Shown piece by piece: positions 7,186 through 17,243 of a DNA stretch of 64,000 nucleotides. The notes beneath the pieces are model-generated. The model saw nothing but the letters and a program-made list of their open reading frames with translations, made no database searches and was not told the origin of the DNA. The stretch lies in NCBI RefSeq assembly GCF_008274215.1, contig NZ_VTPS01000004.1, forward strand, positions 1 to 64,000, in the 5' to 3' direction. This DNA is from Calorimonas adulescens (GTDB taxonomy: Bacteria > Bacillota > Thermoanaerobacteria > Thermoanaerobacterales > UBA4877). The position numbers and the translations under genes are program-made. The stretch's first letter is position 1. Each line of letters begins with the position of its first letter.

Positions 7186-7743
7186 ATGCTCTGTGAAAGG
7201 TGCGGGAAAAATCCTGCAACTGTGCATTATACTCAGATTGTGAATGGTGTTAAGTCTGAAGCTCATCTATGTTCAGAGTGTGCTAAAGAGGTAGGTGCTA
7301 CATTTGGTGGCAATCTACAGGGTATGATGTCCGGGTTTATGCCATTTGTTTTTGGCAACAATTTCTTTACTGAACCATTTGGACCCGGCAGCTTTCTTTC
7401 AGGTTTTATGGACTGGGGAATGTCTCCCGGAACAGTAGAGGAGGAACTGAGATGTGAATATTGTGGCCTATTGTATTCTCAATTTAAAAAGACAGGTTTT
7501 CTGGGATGTCCTAAATGCTACTCTACTTTCAGGGAGAGGTTAAATCCTCTTATAAGGCGGGTCCATGGTAGTTCAAACCATGTGGGCAAAGTACCTCGGA
7601 GAAAAGGTGGTAACCTCAGGATTAAGAGAGAGATTGAGGAACTCAGGGCGCAGCTTGATGAAGCGGTCAAGAAGGAGGAATTTGAAAAAGCTGCTGAGCT
7701 GAGAGACAGAATAAAGGACCTTGAAAAGAAATTAAAGGGATAG
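7186..7743 (+). CDS. mcsA: McsA, zinc-binding activator of McsB
   Basis: A 185-residue cytosolic adaptor. The N-terminus has two CxxC pairs (CERC near residue 3 and CSEC near 29), and a second zinc site is formed by CEYC and CPKC in the middle. The C-terminal 35 residues form a UVR-type helical hairpin (E-x-A-A-x-x-R-D-x-I), the motif that contacts Clp proteins. It stimulates the arginine kinase McsB. The start at 7186 fits the TAGGAGG site; the earlier in-frame ATG at 7180 is too close. It ends two bases before mcsB. Confidence 0.95.
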   Translation: MLCERCGKNPATVHYTQIVNGVKSEAHLCSECAKEVGATFGGNLQGMMSGFMPFVFGNNFFTEPFGPGSFLSGFMDWGMSPGTVEEELRCEYCGLLYSQFKKTGFLGCPKCYSTFRERLNPLIRRVHGSSNHVGKVPRRKGGNLRIKREIEELRAQLDEAVKKEEFEKAAELRDRIKDLEKKLKG

Positions 7744-7745
7744 AG

Positions 7746-8792
7746 GTGTTTGACGTGAGTTGGTTTGATGAAAAGGGGCCGGAGGGGGATGTGGTACTAA
7801 GCAGTCGTATAAGACTTGCCAGAAATTTTGAAGATTTGCCATTTCCTGATATAATAAGTGTAGAACAGTCGCAGGTTGCTATCAAAAGATGCAAAGAGGC
7901 ATTGCTGGATAAGGGTTCATCACTTTCCCCACAGCTTCAGTTTTTAGACCTGAAAGCCATGGATGATACAAGCCGCCAGGCGTTGGTGGAAAAACACCTG
8001 ATCAGTCCTGATCTTGCGAGGAATTATAGTAAGGGTGGACTTATATTAAAAAATGACAACTCTGTGTCTATAATGATAAATGAGGAAGACCATATCAGAA
8101 TTCAATGCTTTGCAGCTGGGTTAAACCCTGAGGCAGCATGGGATATTGCTGATAAGATTGATGACCTTTTAGAAGAGAATGAATCTTTTGCCTTTGACGA
8201 GGAGCTTGGTTATATAACAGCATGTCCCACCAATGTAGGTACGGGCTTGAGGGTTTCAGTGATGATGCACCTTCCTGCACTGGTCAAGACAGGGAATATA
8301 AACAATGTGATTGAAAATATTAATAAACTGGGAATAACGGTAAGGGGAATATATGGAGAAGGGACACAGGCCTTAGGAGACATCTTTCAGATTTCCAATC
8401 AGGTAACCCTGGGCAGGTCTGAGAGGGACATTATTGGTAATATAAGGGGCCTTGCTATGGAGATACTGAATGCTGAGCGTTCAACTATAGAGGCCTTGCT
8501 AAAAAGTTCAAAGTTACAGATAGAGGATATGGTATACAGGGCATTTGGGCTTTTATCAAATGCCAGAGTACTGACATCAGAAGAAACTTTAAGGCTGCTT
8601 TCGGATGTAAGGATGGGTGTGAATATGGGTATGATTGACGTTCCAATTACAGTGCTCAATAAGCTTTTGATAATGACAAGGCCAGCAAATCTGCAACTTA
8701 TGTGTGGCAGAAGGCTGGAGCCTTATGAGAGGGACATAAAGAGGGCAGAATATGTAAAAGAAATTTTAAAAACTCAAAGTGGAGGTGTGTAA
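7746..8792 (+). CDS. mcsB: Protein-arginine kinase McsB
   Basis: A 348-residue kinase of the guanido-kinase fold that phosphorylates arginine side chains, marking proteins for ClpCP. Visible features are the SSRIRLARN block near the start, the [14 protein letters not shown] block with the catalytic cysteine (about residues 160-173) and the nucleotide-binding [17 protein letters not shown] region (split about 198-214). Length matches the family. The start is either GTG 7746 or GTG 7755; both have a GA-rich site upstream. It sits between mcsA and clpC in the standard stress operon. Confidence 0.95.
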   Translation: MFDVSWFDEKGPEGDVVLSSRIRLARNFEDLPFPDIISVEQSQVAIKRCKEALLDKGSSLSPQLQFLDLKAMDDTSRQALVEKHLISPDLARNYSKGGLILKNDNSVSIMINEEDHIRIQCFAAGLNPEAAWDIADKIDDLLEENESFAFDEELGYITACPTNVGTGLRVSVMMHLPALVKTGNINNVIENINKLGITVRGIYGEGTQALGDIFQISNQVTLGRSERDIIGNIRGLAMEILNAERSTIEALLKSSKLQIEDMVYRAFGLLSNARVLTSEETLRLLSDVRMGVNMGMIDVPITVLNKLLIMTRPANLQLMCGRRLEPYERDIKRAEYVKEILKTQSGGV

Positions 8793-8794
8793 AA

Positions 8795-11236
8795 ATGATG
8801 TTTGGTGGTAGATTTACAGAGAGGGCCCAGAGGGTATTGATTCTTGCCAATGAAGAGGCTAAGGCTTTAAACCACAATTATGTGGGTACTGAGCATATCC
8901 TGCTTGGGCTTTTAAAAGAAAATGAGGGTGTGGCTGCACAGGCTCTCCACAGCCTTGGCGTGCAGTTTGACGATATAAGGGATAGGATAGAGAGCCTTAT
9001 CGGACGGGGAACCATGCCTGTGGATGTTATTGGTTATACGCCGAGGGCAAAGAGGGTTTTGGAACTGAGTTTTGTGGAGGCACGCAGGTTGGGGCATAAC
9101 TACGTTGGGACGGAGCATATTCTCCTTGGTCTGTTAAGAGAAGGTGAAGGTGTAGCTGCACGGGTGTTGATGGAGATGGGTGTGGACCTAAACAGGGCGA
9201 GGGATGAAGTGATGAAGCTGCTCTCGCAGGAACCCGGCGGTCAGGCAAAACAGGGGAGGGCATACGGCAATACTCCTAACCTTAACCAGTATGGTAGAGA
9301 CCTTACCGAAATGGCAAGAGACGGTAAATTGGACCCGGTGATAGGGAGACAAAAAGAGATAGAGAGGGTTATACAGGTACTCTCAAGACGTACTAAAAAT
9401 AATCCCTGCCTCATAGGTGACCCTGGGGTTGGAAAAACAGCTATAGCTGAGGGCCTGGCCCAGCAAATAGTTGCCGGTAACGTGCCGGAGATTTTAAAAG
9501 ATAAGAGAGTTGTTACCTTAGACCTCTCTGCTATGGTAGCAGGTGCCAAATACAGAGGAGAATTTGAGGAAAGGCTGAAAAATGTCATAAATGAGGTTAT
9601 TAAGGCACAGAATGTGATACTGTTCATAGATGAGATGCATACGATAATAGGAGCAGGTGCGGCAGAGGGTGCTATTGATGCCTCAAATATATTAAAGCCG
9701 GCACTGGCCCGTGGCGAGATACAGGTGGTAGGTGCCACTACTGTAGACGAGTATAGAAAATATGTGGAAAAGGATGCTGCCTTAGAACGCAGATTTCAGC
9801 CGATAATGGTTGAAGAGCCTACTGTTGAGGAGACGATAGAAATCCTGAAAGGCTTAAGGGACAGGTATGAGGCACATCATAGGGTAAAGATAACTGACGG
9901 TGCTTTGGAGGCTGCAGCAAAGCTTTCTGCCAGGTATATAACCGACAGGTTCCTGCCAGACAAAGCCATAGACCTTATTGATGAAGCTGCATCTCGTGCC
10001 AGACTGCAGACCTATGTAGCTCCACCAGAAATCAAAGAGCTGGAAGAAAAGCTAAGCGACCTTGAAAAGGAAAAAGAAGCTGCTATAAGTGCTCAGGAAT
10101 TTGAAAAGGCTGCGAGGATAAGGGATGAGGAACAGAAAGTAAAGCAGGAGATAGAAGACCGTAAGAAGGAATGGACAGCAAGGACGATGTCGGAGGACAA
10201 ATGTGTGACAGAAAGTGATATAGCATATATTGTTTCCACATGGACGGGCATACCTGTAAAGAGCCTGACTCAAGAGGAATCAGACAGGTTATTAAACCTG
10301 GAGAAGATACTGCATGAGAGGGTAATAGGTCAGGATGAGGCAGTAGATGCTGTGGCCCGTGCTATAAGGAGGGCAAGGGTAGGTCTAAAAGACCCTAAAA
10401 GGCCTATTGGTTCGTTCATCTTTTTGGGACCAACGGGTGTGGGTAAGACAGAGCTGGCAAAAGCCCTTGCTGAGGCTATGTTTGGCGATGAGAATGCTAT
10501 AATAAGGCTTGACATGTCTGAGTATATGGAGAGATTTAGCGTCTCCAGACTCATTGGTTCGCCTCCAGGATATGTGGGATATGATGAGGGAGGGCAGCTT
10601 ACAGAGAGGGTAAGAAGGAAACCCTATTCTGTTGTGCTTTTTGATGAGATAGAAAAGGCTCATCCTGATGTGTTCAATATACTGCTGCAAATTTTGGATG
10701 ATGGAAGGCTGACAGACGGGCAGGGCAGAACTGTGGACTTCAAAAACACTGTAATTATAATGACATCAAACGTTGGCGCAGAAACCATCAAAAAACAGGA
10801 GAGCATAGGTTTTACAGTAAAGGAAGAAGAAGGCTTAAGCGACTATGAAAAGATGAAGGAAAAGGTCTTAGAGGAGCTTAGAAGGACCTTCAGACCTGAA
10901 TTTTTAAACAGGGTTGACGATGTGATTGTGTTCCGTCAACTAACCCTTGATGACTTGAGAAAGATAGTTGAATTGATGCTCAAGGATGTAAATAAGAGGA
11001 TACAGCAAAATAACATCACCTTGGAGTTTATGCCTGAAGCCATGGAGTATCTGGCCAAAGAGGGCTTTGACCCAACGTATGGGGCCAGGCCGCTCAAAAG
11101 AGCCATACAGAAGCACGTAGAAGATGCCCTATCAGAGCTTATGTTAAGAGGCGAGGTAAAGGCAGGGGATTCTGTACTGGTGACTGTGGAAGATGGAAAA
11201 CTGATTTTCAGAAACAAACAAAAACTGAATGTATAA
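8795..11236 (+). CDS. clpC: AAA+ unfoldase ClpC
   Basis: An 813-residue ATPase that unfolds substrates for the ClpP peptidase. Two Clp-N repeats cover residues 1-145 ([13 protein letters not shown] occurs in both). AAA module 1 has Walker A GDPGVGKT near 209, a coiled middle domain with a UVR-like segment lies at about 415-470, and AAA module 2 has [11 protein letters not shown] near 546 plus the clamp-loader-like C-terminal domain. The MecA/McsB-binding regions are therefore present. The ribosome site GGAGGTG lies 7 bases upstream. It is the last gene of the ctsR operon and is followed by a terminator. No ClpP gene lies in the window. Confidence 0.98.
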   Translation: MMFGGRFTERAQRVLILANEEAKALNHNYVGTEHILLGLLKENEGVAAQALHSLGVQFDDIRDRIESLIGRGTMPVDVIGYTPRAKRVLELSFVEARRLGHNYVGTEHILLGLLREGEGVAARVLMEMGVDLNRARDEVMKLLSQEPGGQAKQGRAYGNTPNLNQYGRDLTEMARDGKLDPVIGRQKEIERVIQVLSRRTKNNPCLIGDPGVGKTAIAEGLAQQIVAGNVPEILKDKRVVTLDLSAMVAGAKYRGEFEERLKNVINEVIKAQNVILFIDEMHTIIGAGAAEGAIDASNILKPALARGEIQVVGATTVDEYRKYVEKDAALERRFQPIMVEEPTVEETIEILKGLRDRYEAHHRVKITDGALEAAAKLSARYITDRFLPDKAIDLIDEAASRARLQTYVAPPEIKELEEKLSDLEKEKEAAISAQEFEKAARIRDEEQKVKQEIEDRKKEWTARTMSEDKCVTESDIAYIVSTWTGIPVKSLTQEESDRLLNLEKILHERVIGQDEAVDAVARAIRRARVGLKDPKRPIGSFIFLGPTGVGKTELAKALAEAMFGDENAIIRLDMSEYMERFSVSRLIGSPPGYVGYDEGGQLTERVRRKPYSVVLFDEIEKAHPDVFNILLQILDDGRLTDGQGRTVDFKNTVIIMTSNVGAETIKKQESIGFTVKEEEGLSDYEKMKEKVLEELRRTFRPEFLNRVDDVIVFRQLTLDDLRKIVELMLKDVNKRIQQNNITLEFMPEAMEYLAKEGFDPTYGARPLKRAIQKHVEDALSELMLRGEVKAGDSVLVTVEDGKLIFRNKQKLNV

Positions 11237-11323
11237 TAGCTTTATAAAATACATCAGAGGACTTAAATTTTTAATACAGGGGCTGTCCTTTGGTTGACAG
11301 ATATTGTGCCGTTTGTACTTTGT

Positions 11324-11356
11324 GGTCCTTCAGGTTACGCTGAAGGACCTGTTTTT
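11324..11356 (+). terminator. Terminator of the ctsR-clpC operon
   Basis: A 10-bp perfect stem (11324-11333 with 11340-11349), loop GTTACG and a T run (11352-11356) lie between clpC and radA. Confidence 0.85.
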
Positions 11357-11369
11357 AAGGGGGATAATC

Positions 11370-12737
11370 ATGGCAAAAGAGAAAAGCTCATATGTATGTA
11401 TAGAATGTGGCTATCACTCATCTAAGTGGATGGGGCGATGTCCTTCATGCAACAGTTGGAACACGATGATAGAAGAAAAGCATGAGGATGAGAAAAAAAC
11501 GACGAAAGACCTGAAACTAAAACAGGAAGAGCTTCCCGTATCCCTGGTAGACATTGATTCATTACCTGAAGAGAGAACGAAGACTGGCATAGAGGAATTT
11601 GACAGGGTATTGGGTGGTGGACTTGTAAAAGGGTCACTCGTGCTTGTTGGAGGCGACCCGGGTATAGGTAAATCTACCCTAATTCTTCAAGCAGCGATAA
11701 AGCTTGCCAGCAGCGGCCATAAGGTGCTTTATTTGTCTGGAGAGGAGTCAGTAAATCAGATAAAGATGCGTGCAAAGAGGATAGGTAGGCAGTCAGAGAA
11801 TCTTTTTGTCGCTTCAGAGACTCGATTTTCAAAAATAGAGGGCATGATTGAGTATATAGCCCCAGAATTTCTCATAATTGACTCAATTCAGACCATGTAT
11901 GATTCAGAGCTAAATACATCTGCAGGTAGTGTAAGTCAGATAAAGCTGGTTACTTCCAGGTTGATGGGCATAAGCAAGAGCAATGGCATTACCACCATGG
12001 TGATAGGACATGTCACAAAAGAAGGGGTGTTGGCGGGGCCGAGGGTTTTAGAACATATGGTGGATACAGTGCTCTACTTTGAAGGGGACAGGTCGGGAAG
12101 CTACAGGGTGATAAGGGCGGTTAAAAATCGCTTTGGTTCTACCAACGAGGTGGGACTCTTTGAAATGGACGAAAATGGCCTTGAGTCTATAGACAACCCC
12201 TCTGAGATACTTATTGGTCAAAGGAGTGATTCACCTGGCTCTGTTATCAGCTGTGCGATGGAAGGGACCAGGCCCCTATTAGTTGAGATACAGGCCCTTG
12301 TTACGCCAACAATTTTTGGGATGCCGAGGAGGATGGTAAACGACCTTGACTACAACAGGTTTTTAATGGTCGTAGCGGCACTGGAAAAACAGGTTGGCTT
12401 AAAAACACAGAGTCAGGATATATATGTAAATGCTGTAGGGGGGTTGAAACTTTCTGAGCCGGCACAGGATTTGAGTATAGCTGTTGCAATAGCCTCCAGC
12501 TATAAGGAAAGACCGGCAGACCCCTATACCCTTGTTGTTGGTGAAATTGGTCTTACCGGTGAGATACGCAGCATCAGCAATGTAGAGAGCAGGATAAAGG
12601 AGGCCAGAAGAAGCGGCCTGAAAAGGGTGGTAATTCCGCAAATGAACAGGAATAAAATCAAACCTATCGACAGCATTGAAATAATAGGGGTAAAAACCTT
12701 GAGCGAAGCCTTAAAACTTGCCTTTAAGGAAAACTAA
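11370..12737 (+). CDS. radA: DNA repair protein RadA
   Basis: A 455-residue RecA-like helicase/branch-migration factor for recombination repair. An N-terminal zinc finger (CIECGYHSSKWMGRCPSC, residues about 10-27) is followed by a RecA core with Walker A GGDPGIGKST (about 94-103), the RadA-specific KNRFGS motif (about 251-256) and a C-terminal Lon-like domain from about 285. The start after AAGGGGGATAATC is clear. The gene ends in a 4-base tail-to-tail overlap with a minus-strand gene. disA, its common neighbour in Firmicutes, is absent here. Confidence 0.97.
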   Translation: MAKEKSSYVCIECGYHSSKWMGRCPSCNSWNTMIEEKHEDEKKTTKDLKLKQEELPVSLVDIDSLPEERTKTGIEEFDRVLGGGLVKGSLVLVGGDPGIGKSTLILQAAIKLASSGHKVLYLSGEESVNQIKMRAKRIGRQSENLFVASETRFSKIEGMIEYIAPEFLIIDSIQTMYDSELNTSAGSVSQIKLVTSRLMGISKSNGITTMVIGHVTKEGVLAGPRVLEHMVDTVLYFEGDRSGSYRVIRAVKNRFGSTNEVGLFEMDENGLESIDNPSEILIGQRSDSPGSVISCAMEGTRPLLVEIQALVTPTIFGMPRRMVNDLDYNRFLMVVAALEKQVGLKTQSQDIYVNAVGGLKLSEPAQDLSIAVAIASSYKERPADPYTLVVGEIGLTGEIRSISNVESRIKEARRSGLKRVVIPQMNRNKIKPIDSIEIIGVKTLSEALKLAFKEN

Positions 12738-13129
12738 AGCATATTGAAGGTTCCCAGGGTGGTGAGTTTATCATATTCCTCAAGCATATTATCATAAAGA
12801 TTGATATTTAATAAATTGCAAAGAGCTGCAAGGTAAAAAAGGTGATTTTGCAGTTCCTGGTTTATAACCTCCCTGCATTCGTCGCATAGCTCTCCACTCA
12901 GGTGAGAGCTGGTGAAATTGGAAATTTCAGTTATATCAATATCAGGAGGTATCTCCTGCTTTTGTGCTTCTATCTTGATGCAGCCGCAGACAGTGACGGC
13001 TTTGGCTACCGCCCTGCCTATCCTGGCATCGGTTTCCTGCAGTTTTGTAAGTACATCAAGTATGCTCTTATGTCTGAAAAGGACTTCATTAACAGTATTT
13101 TGGAAATCGTCAACGATAATGTCTTTCAT
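12734..13129 (-). CDS. Conserved clostridial protein beside radA, function unknown
   Basis: A 131-residue cytosolic protein, the only convincing minus-strand gene here. It starts MKDIIVDDFQNTV behind a perfect AAGGAGG site on the minus strand, continues with a helical R-H-K-S-I-L-D-x-L-T-K-L-Q-E block, a T-V-C-G-C segment, a C-D-E-C-R-E-V block and ends LTTLGTFNML. I recognise it as a family that commonly accompanies radA in clostridia, sometimes labelled DUF1573-like or MazG-like; I do not assign an activity. The four cysteines could bind metal. Its stop overlaps the radA stop by four bases. Confidence 0.8.
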   Translation of the reverse strand: MKDIIVDDFQNTVNEVLFRHKSILDVLTKLQETDARIGRAVAKAVTVCGCIKIEAQKQEIPPDIDITEISNFTSSHLSGELCDECREVINQELQNHLFYLAALCNLLNINLYDNMLEEYDKLTTLGTFNML

Positions 13130-13323
13130 AATGTTCCTCCTTGTGAAACCTATTAATGTTATTATATTTTTTAAATATGGCTGTGTCAATAAGGGGTAGT
13201 GTGAATGTGGTATAAGTTATTATGATTTTAAGTTCCGATAAATATTCTATTAAAACGATGGAAAATTATATGAAGAATATCCAAAATAAACATTTTATTT
13301 TACTATTAACGGTTATAAAAATT

Positions 13324-13332
13324 TGGTATAAT
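13324..13332 (+). promoter_or_regulatory. Extended -10 promoter of the PIN/TRAM gene
   Basis: TGGTATAAT is an extended -10 element 28 bases before the TTG start; the -35 is weak. The same TGGTATAAT occurs before ispD and the cysE leader. Confidence 0.55.
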
Positions 13333-13360
13333 GAAAATAATAGAAGTGGAGGTGATATGC

Positions 13361-14464
13361 TTGCTCAGAAGGATAGTAAGGATTGCATTATTTTTAGTTG
13401 GTCTGGGCCTTGGGTATGAAATAGCTTTGGGGTTGTTATGGATATTTAATTTTCAGGATTTCTTTACGTTCTCATTATCTAATAATCAGCAGTTATTCTT
13501 TATAGGACTTATAATGTTGGGATGCGGTACGGCTTTATATTTATCCTCACCACGGATTATAAAGTGGTCAATAGATATTGCAGAATGGATGGATTCATCA
13601 CTGCAGAAGGTACCTACTAACGAGATTTTAGTTGGGATAATGGGACTTATAGTAGGGCTTATTATAGCCAACCTGGTAAGTACACCCTTTAGGTTGGTGC
13701 CAGTAATCGGAATTGTTGTTACCGTTATATTAAACATTGTGCTCGGGTATGTGGGTGTTGTGGTTGCTGTCCATAAAAAAGATGAGCTTTCAAACATGTT
13801 TTCGTTTTTGAAGAAGATGAACAAGGAGAAGCTCAAACCTGAAGACAGAATTCAGCCAAAGGTATTGGATACCAGTGTTATAATAGACGGCAGGATTCTG
13901 GATATATGCAAAACAGGTTTTATAGAAGGAAATATCATTATTCCAGGCTTTGTCTTAGAGGAACTGAGGCATATTGCAGATTCGTCTGATACTTTAAAAA
14001 GAAATAGAGGTAGAAGAGGTCTTGATATATTAAACAAAATGCAAAAAGAGCTCAATGTAAAAGTAGAAATAAATGAGAGAGATTTTCCTGAAATTGCAGA
14101 GGTAGACCTTAAGATCTTGAAGCTTGCCCAGGTAATTGGTGGCAAGGTAGTAACCAACGACTATAATCTCAATAAGGTAGCAGAGTTTCAGGGTGTCAGT
14201 GTTTTGAATATAAATGAACTATCCAATGCAGTAAAACCTGTGGTACTTCCTGGTGAAGAAATGGTTGTGCAGGTTATAAAGGATGGGAAAGAATCCGGCC
14301 AGGGGATAGCATACTTAGACGATGGCACCATGATTGTGGTTGACGGAGGTAAAAAATACATTGGAGACACACTTGAGGTTGTAGTGACAAGCGTGCTTCA
14401 AACTGCAGCTGGAAGGATGATATTTGCAAAGCCAAGGATAAATATACAGGAAAAAGCAATATAA
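13361..14464 (+). CDS. Membrane PIN/TRAM domain protein (YacL-like)
   Basis: A 367-residue protein with about four N-terminal membrane helices (residues 1-140), a PIN nuclease-like domain (about 165-290, with VLDTSVIIDGRI, E of EELRHIAD, and TNDYNL acidic positions) and a C-terminal TRAM RNA-binding domain. It is anchored to the membrane and likely acts on RNA; activity of the family is poorly known. The TTG start at 13361, with GGAGGTGA upstream, gives the typical MLRRIVRI start. The position between radA and ispD matches yacL of Bacillus. Confidence 0.93.
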   Translation: MLRRIVRIALFLVGLGLGYEIALGLLWIFNFQDFFTFSLSNNQQLFFIGLIMLGCGTALYLSSPRIIKWSIDIAEWMDSSLQKVPTNEILVGIMGLIVGLIIANLVSTPFRLVPVIGIVVTVILNIVLGYVGVVVAVHKKDELSNMFSFLKKMNKEKLKPEDRIQPKVLDTSVIIDGRILDICKTGFIEGNIIIPGFVLEELRHIADSSDTLKRNRGRRGLDILNKMQKELNVKVEINERDFPEIAEVDLKILKLAQVIGGKVVTNDYNLNKVAEFQGVSVLNINELSNAVKPVVLPGEEMVVQVIKDGKESGQGIAYLDDGTMIVVDGGKKYIGDTLEVVVTSVLQTAAGRMIFAKPRINIQEKAI

Positions 14465-14539
14465 CAGTCATTTTTAAGGCAAGGATTGATATTGTTCTGC
14501 GTGCTGTAAAGCAGTCATTATAGAATTATATAATACCGA

Positions 14540-14572
14540 GGGGACATATCTCATGATATGTCCCCTGCTTTT
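14540..14572 (+). terminator. Terminator after the PIN/TRAM gene
   Basis: An 11-bp perfect stem (14540-14550 with 14555-14565), loop TCAT and a TGCTTTT tail. Confidence 0.75.
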
Positions 14573-14573
14573 A

Positions 14574-14582
14574 TGGTATAAT
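14574..14582 (+). promoter_or_regulatory. Extended -10 promoter of ispD
   Basis: TGGTATAAT directly follows the terminator tail and would start transcription within about 15 bases of the ispD start codon. Confidence 0.5.
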
Positions 14583-14602
14583 GTTGTTCGGTGGTGAGTA
14601 TA

Positions 14603-15283
14603 GTGAAAAATACTGCTATTTTACTTGCGGCAGGAAAGAGCTTGAGGATGGGGACTGGGTTTAATAAGACACTTATTGAAGTCGATGGCAGGCCTCTGTT
14701 ATGGTATTCATTGAGGATACTTGAACAGTGTGAGCTTATAGATGAGATAGTGCTCGTGGTACAAAGAGACATGGTAGGGTATGTGGATGATTACATAGTA
14801 AAAGGTTATGGATTTAAAAAGGTGAGCAGGATAGTGGAGGGCGGAAGTGAAAGGCAGTTTTCGGTTTTCAATGGACTATCGGCCGTGGAGTATGCTGATG
14901 TTGTTGTTGTTCATGATGGGGCCAGGCCGCTTATAACAGAACAAATGATAAGAGATGTAATAGAGGTTGCATATGAGGTGGGGGCCACTGCTGTTGGTGT
15001 ACCCCTAAAAGACACTGTAAAGGTTATAGGCGAAAACAATATGGTAAAATATACACCGGACAGGAGAAGCCTCTGGGCTATACAGACTCCTCAGGCCTTC
15101 AGATTTGAGATATTAAAAGATGCACATGAAAAGGCAATAGAGGAAGGGTATGTAGCAACCGATGACTGTGCCCTTGTAGAAAAGATAGGAAAATCCGTAA
15201 AAATAGTAGAGGGAGACTACAAAAACATAAAGGTCACCACCCCCGAAGACCTTGTTATACTTGAAGCCCTTATAAGCATATAA
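14603..15283 (+). CDS. ispD: 2-C-methyl-D-erythritol 4-phosphate cytidylyltransferase
   Basis: A 226-residue enzyme of the MEP isoprenoid pathway that joins CTP and methylerythritol phosphate. The N-terminal nucleotide-binding block AILLAAGKSLRMG, the HDGARPL motif (about residues 101-107), the TPQAFR segment and the late TDD triplet are all present. Length is normal. The preferred start is GTG 14603 behind GGTGGTGAG; an upstream GTG at 14591 would place the site inside the gene. ispF, its usual partner, lies one gene further on. Confidence 0.96.
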   Translation: MKNTAILLAAGKSLRMGTGFNKTLIEVDGRPLLWYSLRILEQCELIDEIVLVVQRDMVGYVDDYIVKGYGFKKVSRIVEGGSERQFSVFNGLSAVEYADVVVVHDGARPLITEQMIRDVIEVAYEVGATAVGVPLKDTVKVIGENNMVKYTPDRRSLWAIQTPQAFRFEILKDAHEKAIEEGYVATDDCALVEKIGKSVKIVEGDYKNIKVTTPEDLVILEALISI

Positions 15284-15450
15284 TGTATGTGTAATTGAGC
15301 TAATCTGCTGCCGCAAAACTGATGTAATTGTAGATGCATTGTGGTGAAGTATATGGATATATAACGATTACAAAATGTACGGTTATACTTTTAATGTTAT
15401 GTATAATACACAAACGACAGAAATCTCAGCAGAATTTATGGGGTGGTCTT

Positions 15451-16662
15451 ATGAAACCGGTAATAATTGTCCCTGGTCTTTACGCTTCCATACCAAATCC
15501 GCTTGCGAAAAATGGATACAGTTTAGGTTTCAGTGAGAGGTTTTATGGACCATTGATCGATGGGCTTACCTCAATGGGTTATGTCATGGACAAAGATCTT
15601 TTTGTCGCCTGTTACCCATGGTGGGAAAATATAAGGTTTATCTCTTCAAAATTTCTTGTGCCTATGATTGATACAGCAAAAAATGCATGTAAGTGTGATG
15701 ATGTTATCCTTATATGCCACAGCATGGGTGGGCTGGTTGCCAGGGACTATATACAGGATAATGGCTATAGAAATGATGTGGATAAACTTATAATGCTTGG
15801 CACTCCTAATGCTGGTTCTGCCAATGCATACTATGCATGGGAGGGTGGGGACCTGGCACCGACACCTGACTTTGACCCGTTAAATATATTTTATAAGGCT
15901 TTTGTGTGGATGATATCAAGGCAGCATCTTTTACCACATCCTAAGGATGTGATAAGAAATCATATAAAGTCAATTAAAGAACTTATGCCTGTAAGGGAAT
16001 ATGGTAACTATATTTTTACCTATAAAAATGGTGAGATAGATTTTATCCCTATAAGGGAAATGAAAGAAAAAAACGACTATCTTGCGGAATTAAACAAAAG
16101 ATTTGATATCCTTGAGGAAAGGTGCAGGCTTTATCTTTTTGGGGGAACGGGTCACTATACCAATGAGTATATACAGGTATCATCAAAGAAGGATAAGTGC
16201 TGGGAGGATGGTAAGCCTGAGGGGGTGGTCAGGAATTTGGAAGGAGATGGTACAGTCCTTTTAAAGAGTTTGAGGGTAAAGAGCAATGCCATAGAGGTTA
16301 AGAGCCTTCATACGGACCTTATGGGAAAGGCGCTGGAACAGATTTCTAAGATTCTAAATATCAACTATAAGGGACACTTTGAGACGGAAAAGATAGATAA
16401 TTATCTCAGCATTATTGTCCCTAAGGGGGTTGACCTGTATGAAGATGTTGAGGATTTAAAATTTAGTAAGGTTACAATATATGACAGATTCGACTGGTAT
16501 CTGATGTTTAATGTGAAAAAAAGGGATTACAGATTCAGGATAAGGGAAAATCTACCTGTATCAGATATTTTTATTGATACAATGAAGAATGGTGTTAATG
16601 TGTATAAAGAATATAGAAGGACTACATCGGAATTTGTAATAAAGGGTGAGGATATAAATTGA
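15451..16662 (+). CDS. Lipase-like alpha/beta hydrolase
   Basis: A 403-residue alpha/beta-hydrolase. It opens with the oxyanion-hole type PVIIVPGLYAS, has the nucleophile elbow CHSMGG with S91, and offers D266 (GDGTV) and H287 (SLHTDLM) as the rest of a catalytic triad. The layout resembles lecithin:cholesterol acyltransferase-like or PGAP1-like lipases. No signal peptide is seen, so it is probably cytosolic. The last 70 residues are an extra beta-rich part. The start follows GGGGTGG; upstream in-frame ATG 15334 has no site. Its stop overlaps the TTG start of ispF by four bases, so the two are co-translated. The substrate is unknown. Confidence 0.8.
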   Translation: MKPVIIVPGLYASIPNPLAKNGYSLGFSERFYGPLIDGLTSMGYVMDKDLFVACYPWWENIRFISSKFLVPMIDTAKNACKCDDVILICHSMGGLVARDYIQDNGYRNDVDKLIMLGTPNAGSANAYYAWEGGDLAPTPDFDPLNIFYKAFVWMISRQHLLPHPKDVIRNHIKSIKELMPVREYGNYIFTYKNGEIDFIPIREMKEKNDYLAELNKRFDILEERCRLYLFGGTGHYTNEYIQVSSKKDKCWEDGKPEGVVRNLEGDGTVLLKSLRVKSNAIEVKSLHTDLMGKALEQISKILNINYKGHFETEKIDNYLSIIVPKGVDLYEDVEDLKFSKVTIYDRFDWYLMFNVKKRDYRFRIRENLPVSDIFIDTMKNGVNVYKEYRRTTSEFVIKGEDIN

Positions 16663-17153
16663 GGACTGGTATAGGTTATGATTCACACAGGATGGTAGAT
16701 GGGCGTAAGCTTATCCTGGGAGGTGTTGAGATACAATATCAGAAAGGACTTTTGGGGCATTCTGATGCCGATGTTTTGATCCATGCAGTAATTGATGCTA
16801 TGTTCGGGGCAGCATCTATGGGGGATATAGGTGATCACTATCCTGACTCTGATGAGCGATATAAAGACATATCGAGTATGATCCTGCTCAAAGACGCATA
16901 CAGGCTTATTAAAGAGAATGGCTACAAGGTAGTAAATATTGACTCGGTTATCCTCTGTGAGAGCCCAAGATTAAGGGATTATATACCAGCCATGAGACAC
17001 AATATAGCAGGTATACTTGAGATACCTGACAATGCGGTCAGCATAAAGGCAAAGACCAACGAGGGCATGGGCGATATAGGTCGCGGCGATATGGTTGCTG
17101 CTATGGCTACAATACTTCTTGCAAGCGATAATAAGAAATTTCCTCTATATTGA
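16659..17153 (+). CDS. ispF: 2-C-methyl-D-erythritol 2,4-cyclodiphosphate synthase
   Basis: A 164-residue trimeric MEP-pathway enzyme that forms the cyclic diphosphate. Metal ligands are visible in GYDSHRM (D8, H10) and the following LGHSDADVLIHA block; the D-I-G-D-x-Y-P-D segment and the late K-A-K-T-N-E-G-M-G motif are intact. It uses a TTG start overlapping the lipase stop. The terminator hairpin begins inside its final codons. Confidence 0.96.
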   Translation: MRTGIGYDSHRMVDGRKLILGGVEIQYQKGLLGHSDADVLIHAVIDAMFGAASMGDIGDHYPDSDERYKDISSMILLKDAYRLIKENGYKVVNIDSVILCESPRLRDYIPAMRHNIAGILEIPDNAVSIKAKTNEGMGDIGRGDMVAAMATILLASDNKKFPLY

Positions 17154-17167
17154 GGAAATTTTTTATT
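17136..17167 (+). terminator. Terminator overlapping the end of ispF
   Basis: A 10-bp stem (17136-17145 with 17152-17161) with loop TATATT and a T-rich tail spans the stop codon. Confidence 0.8.
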
Positions 17168-17243
17168 TAATAGCAGGAAATTCAAGACATATGTAGAAAT
17201 TATATAGATGTAAGACAACAGATATCTTATGGAGGTGTTAGTT

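Noticed and set aside
9241-9738. Minus-strand ORF of 165 residues inside clpC
   Set aside because: It lies wholly inside a certain gene, has shadow-like serine/proline/isoleucine composition and no ribosome binding site.
13222-13419. 65-residue ORF between the radA region and the PIN/TRAM gene
   Set aside because: No ribosome site; it covers the promoter and start of the next gene in another frame.
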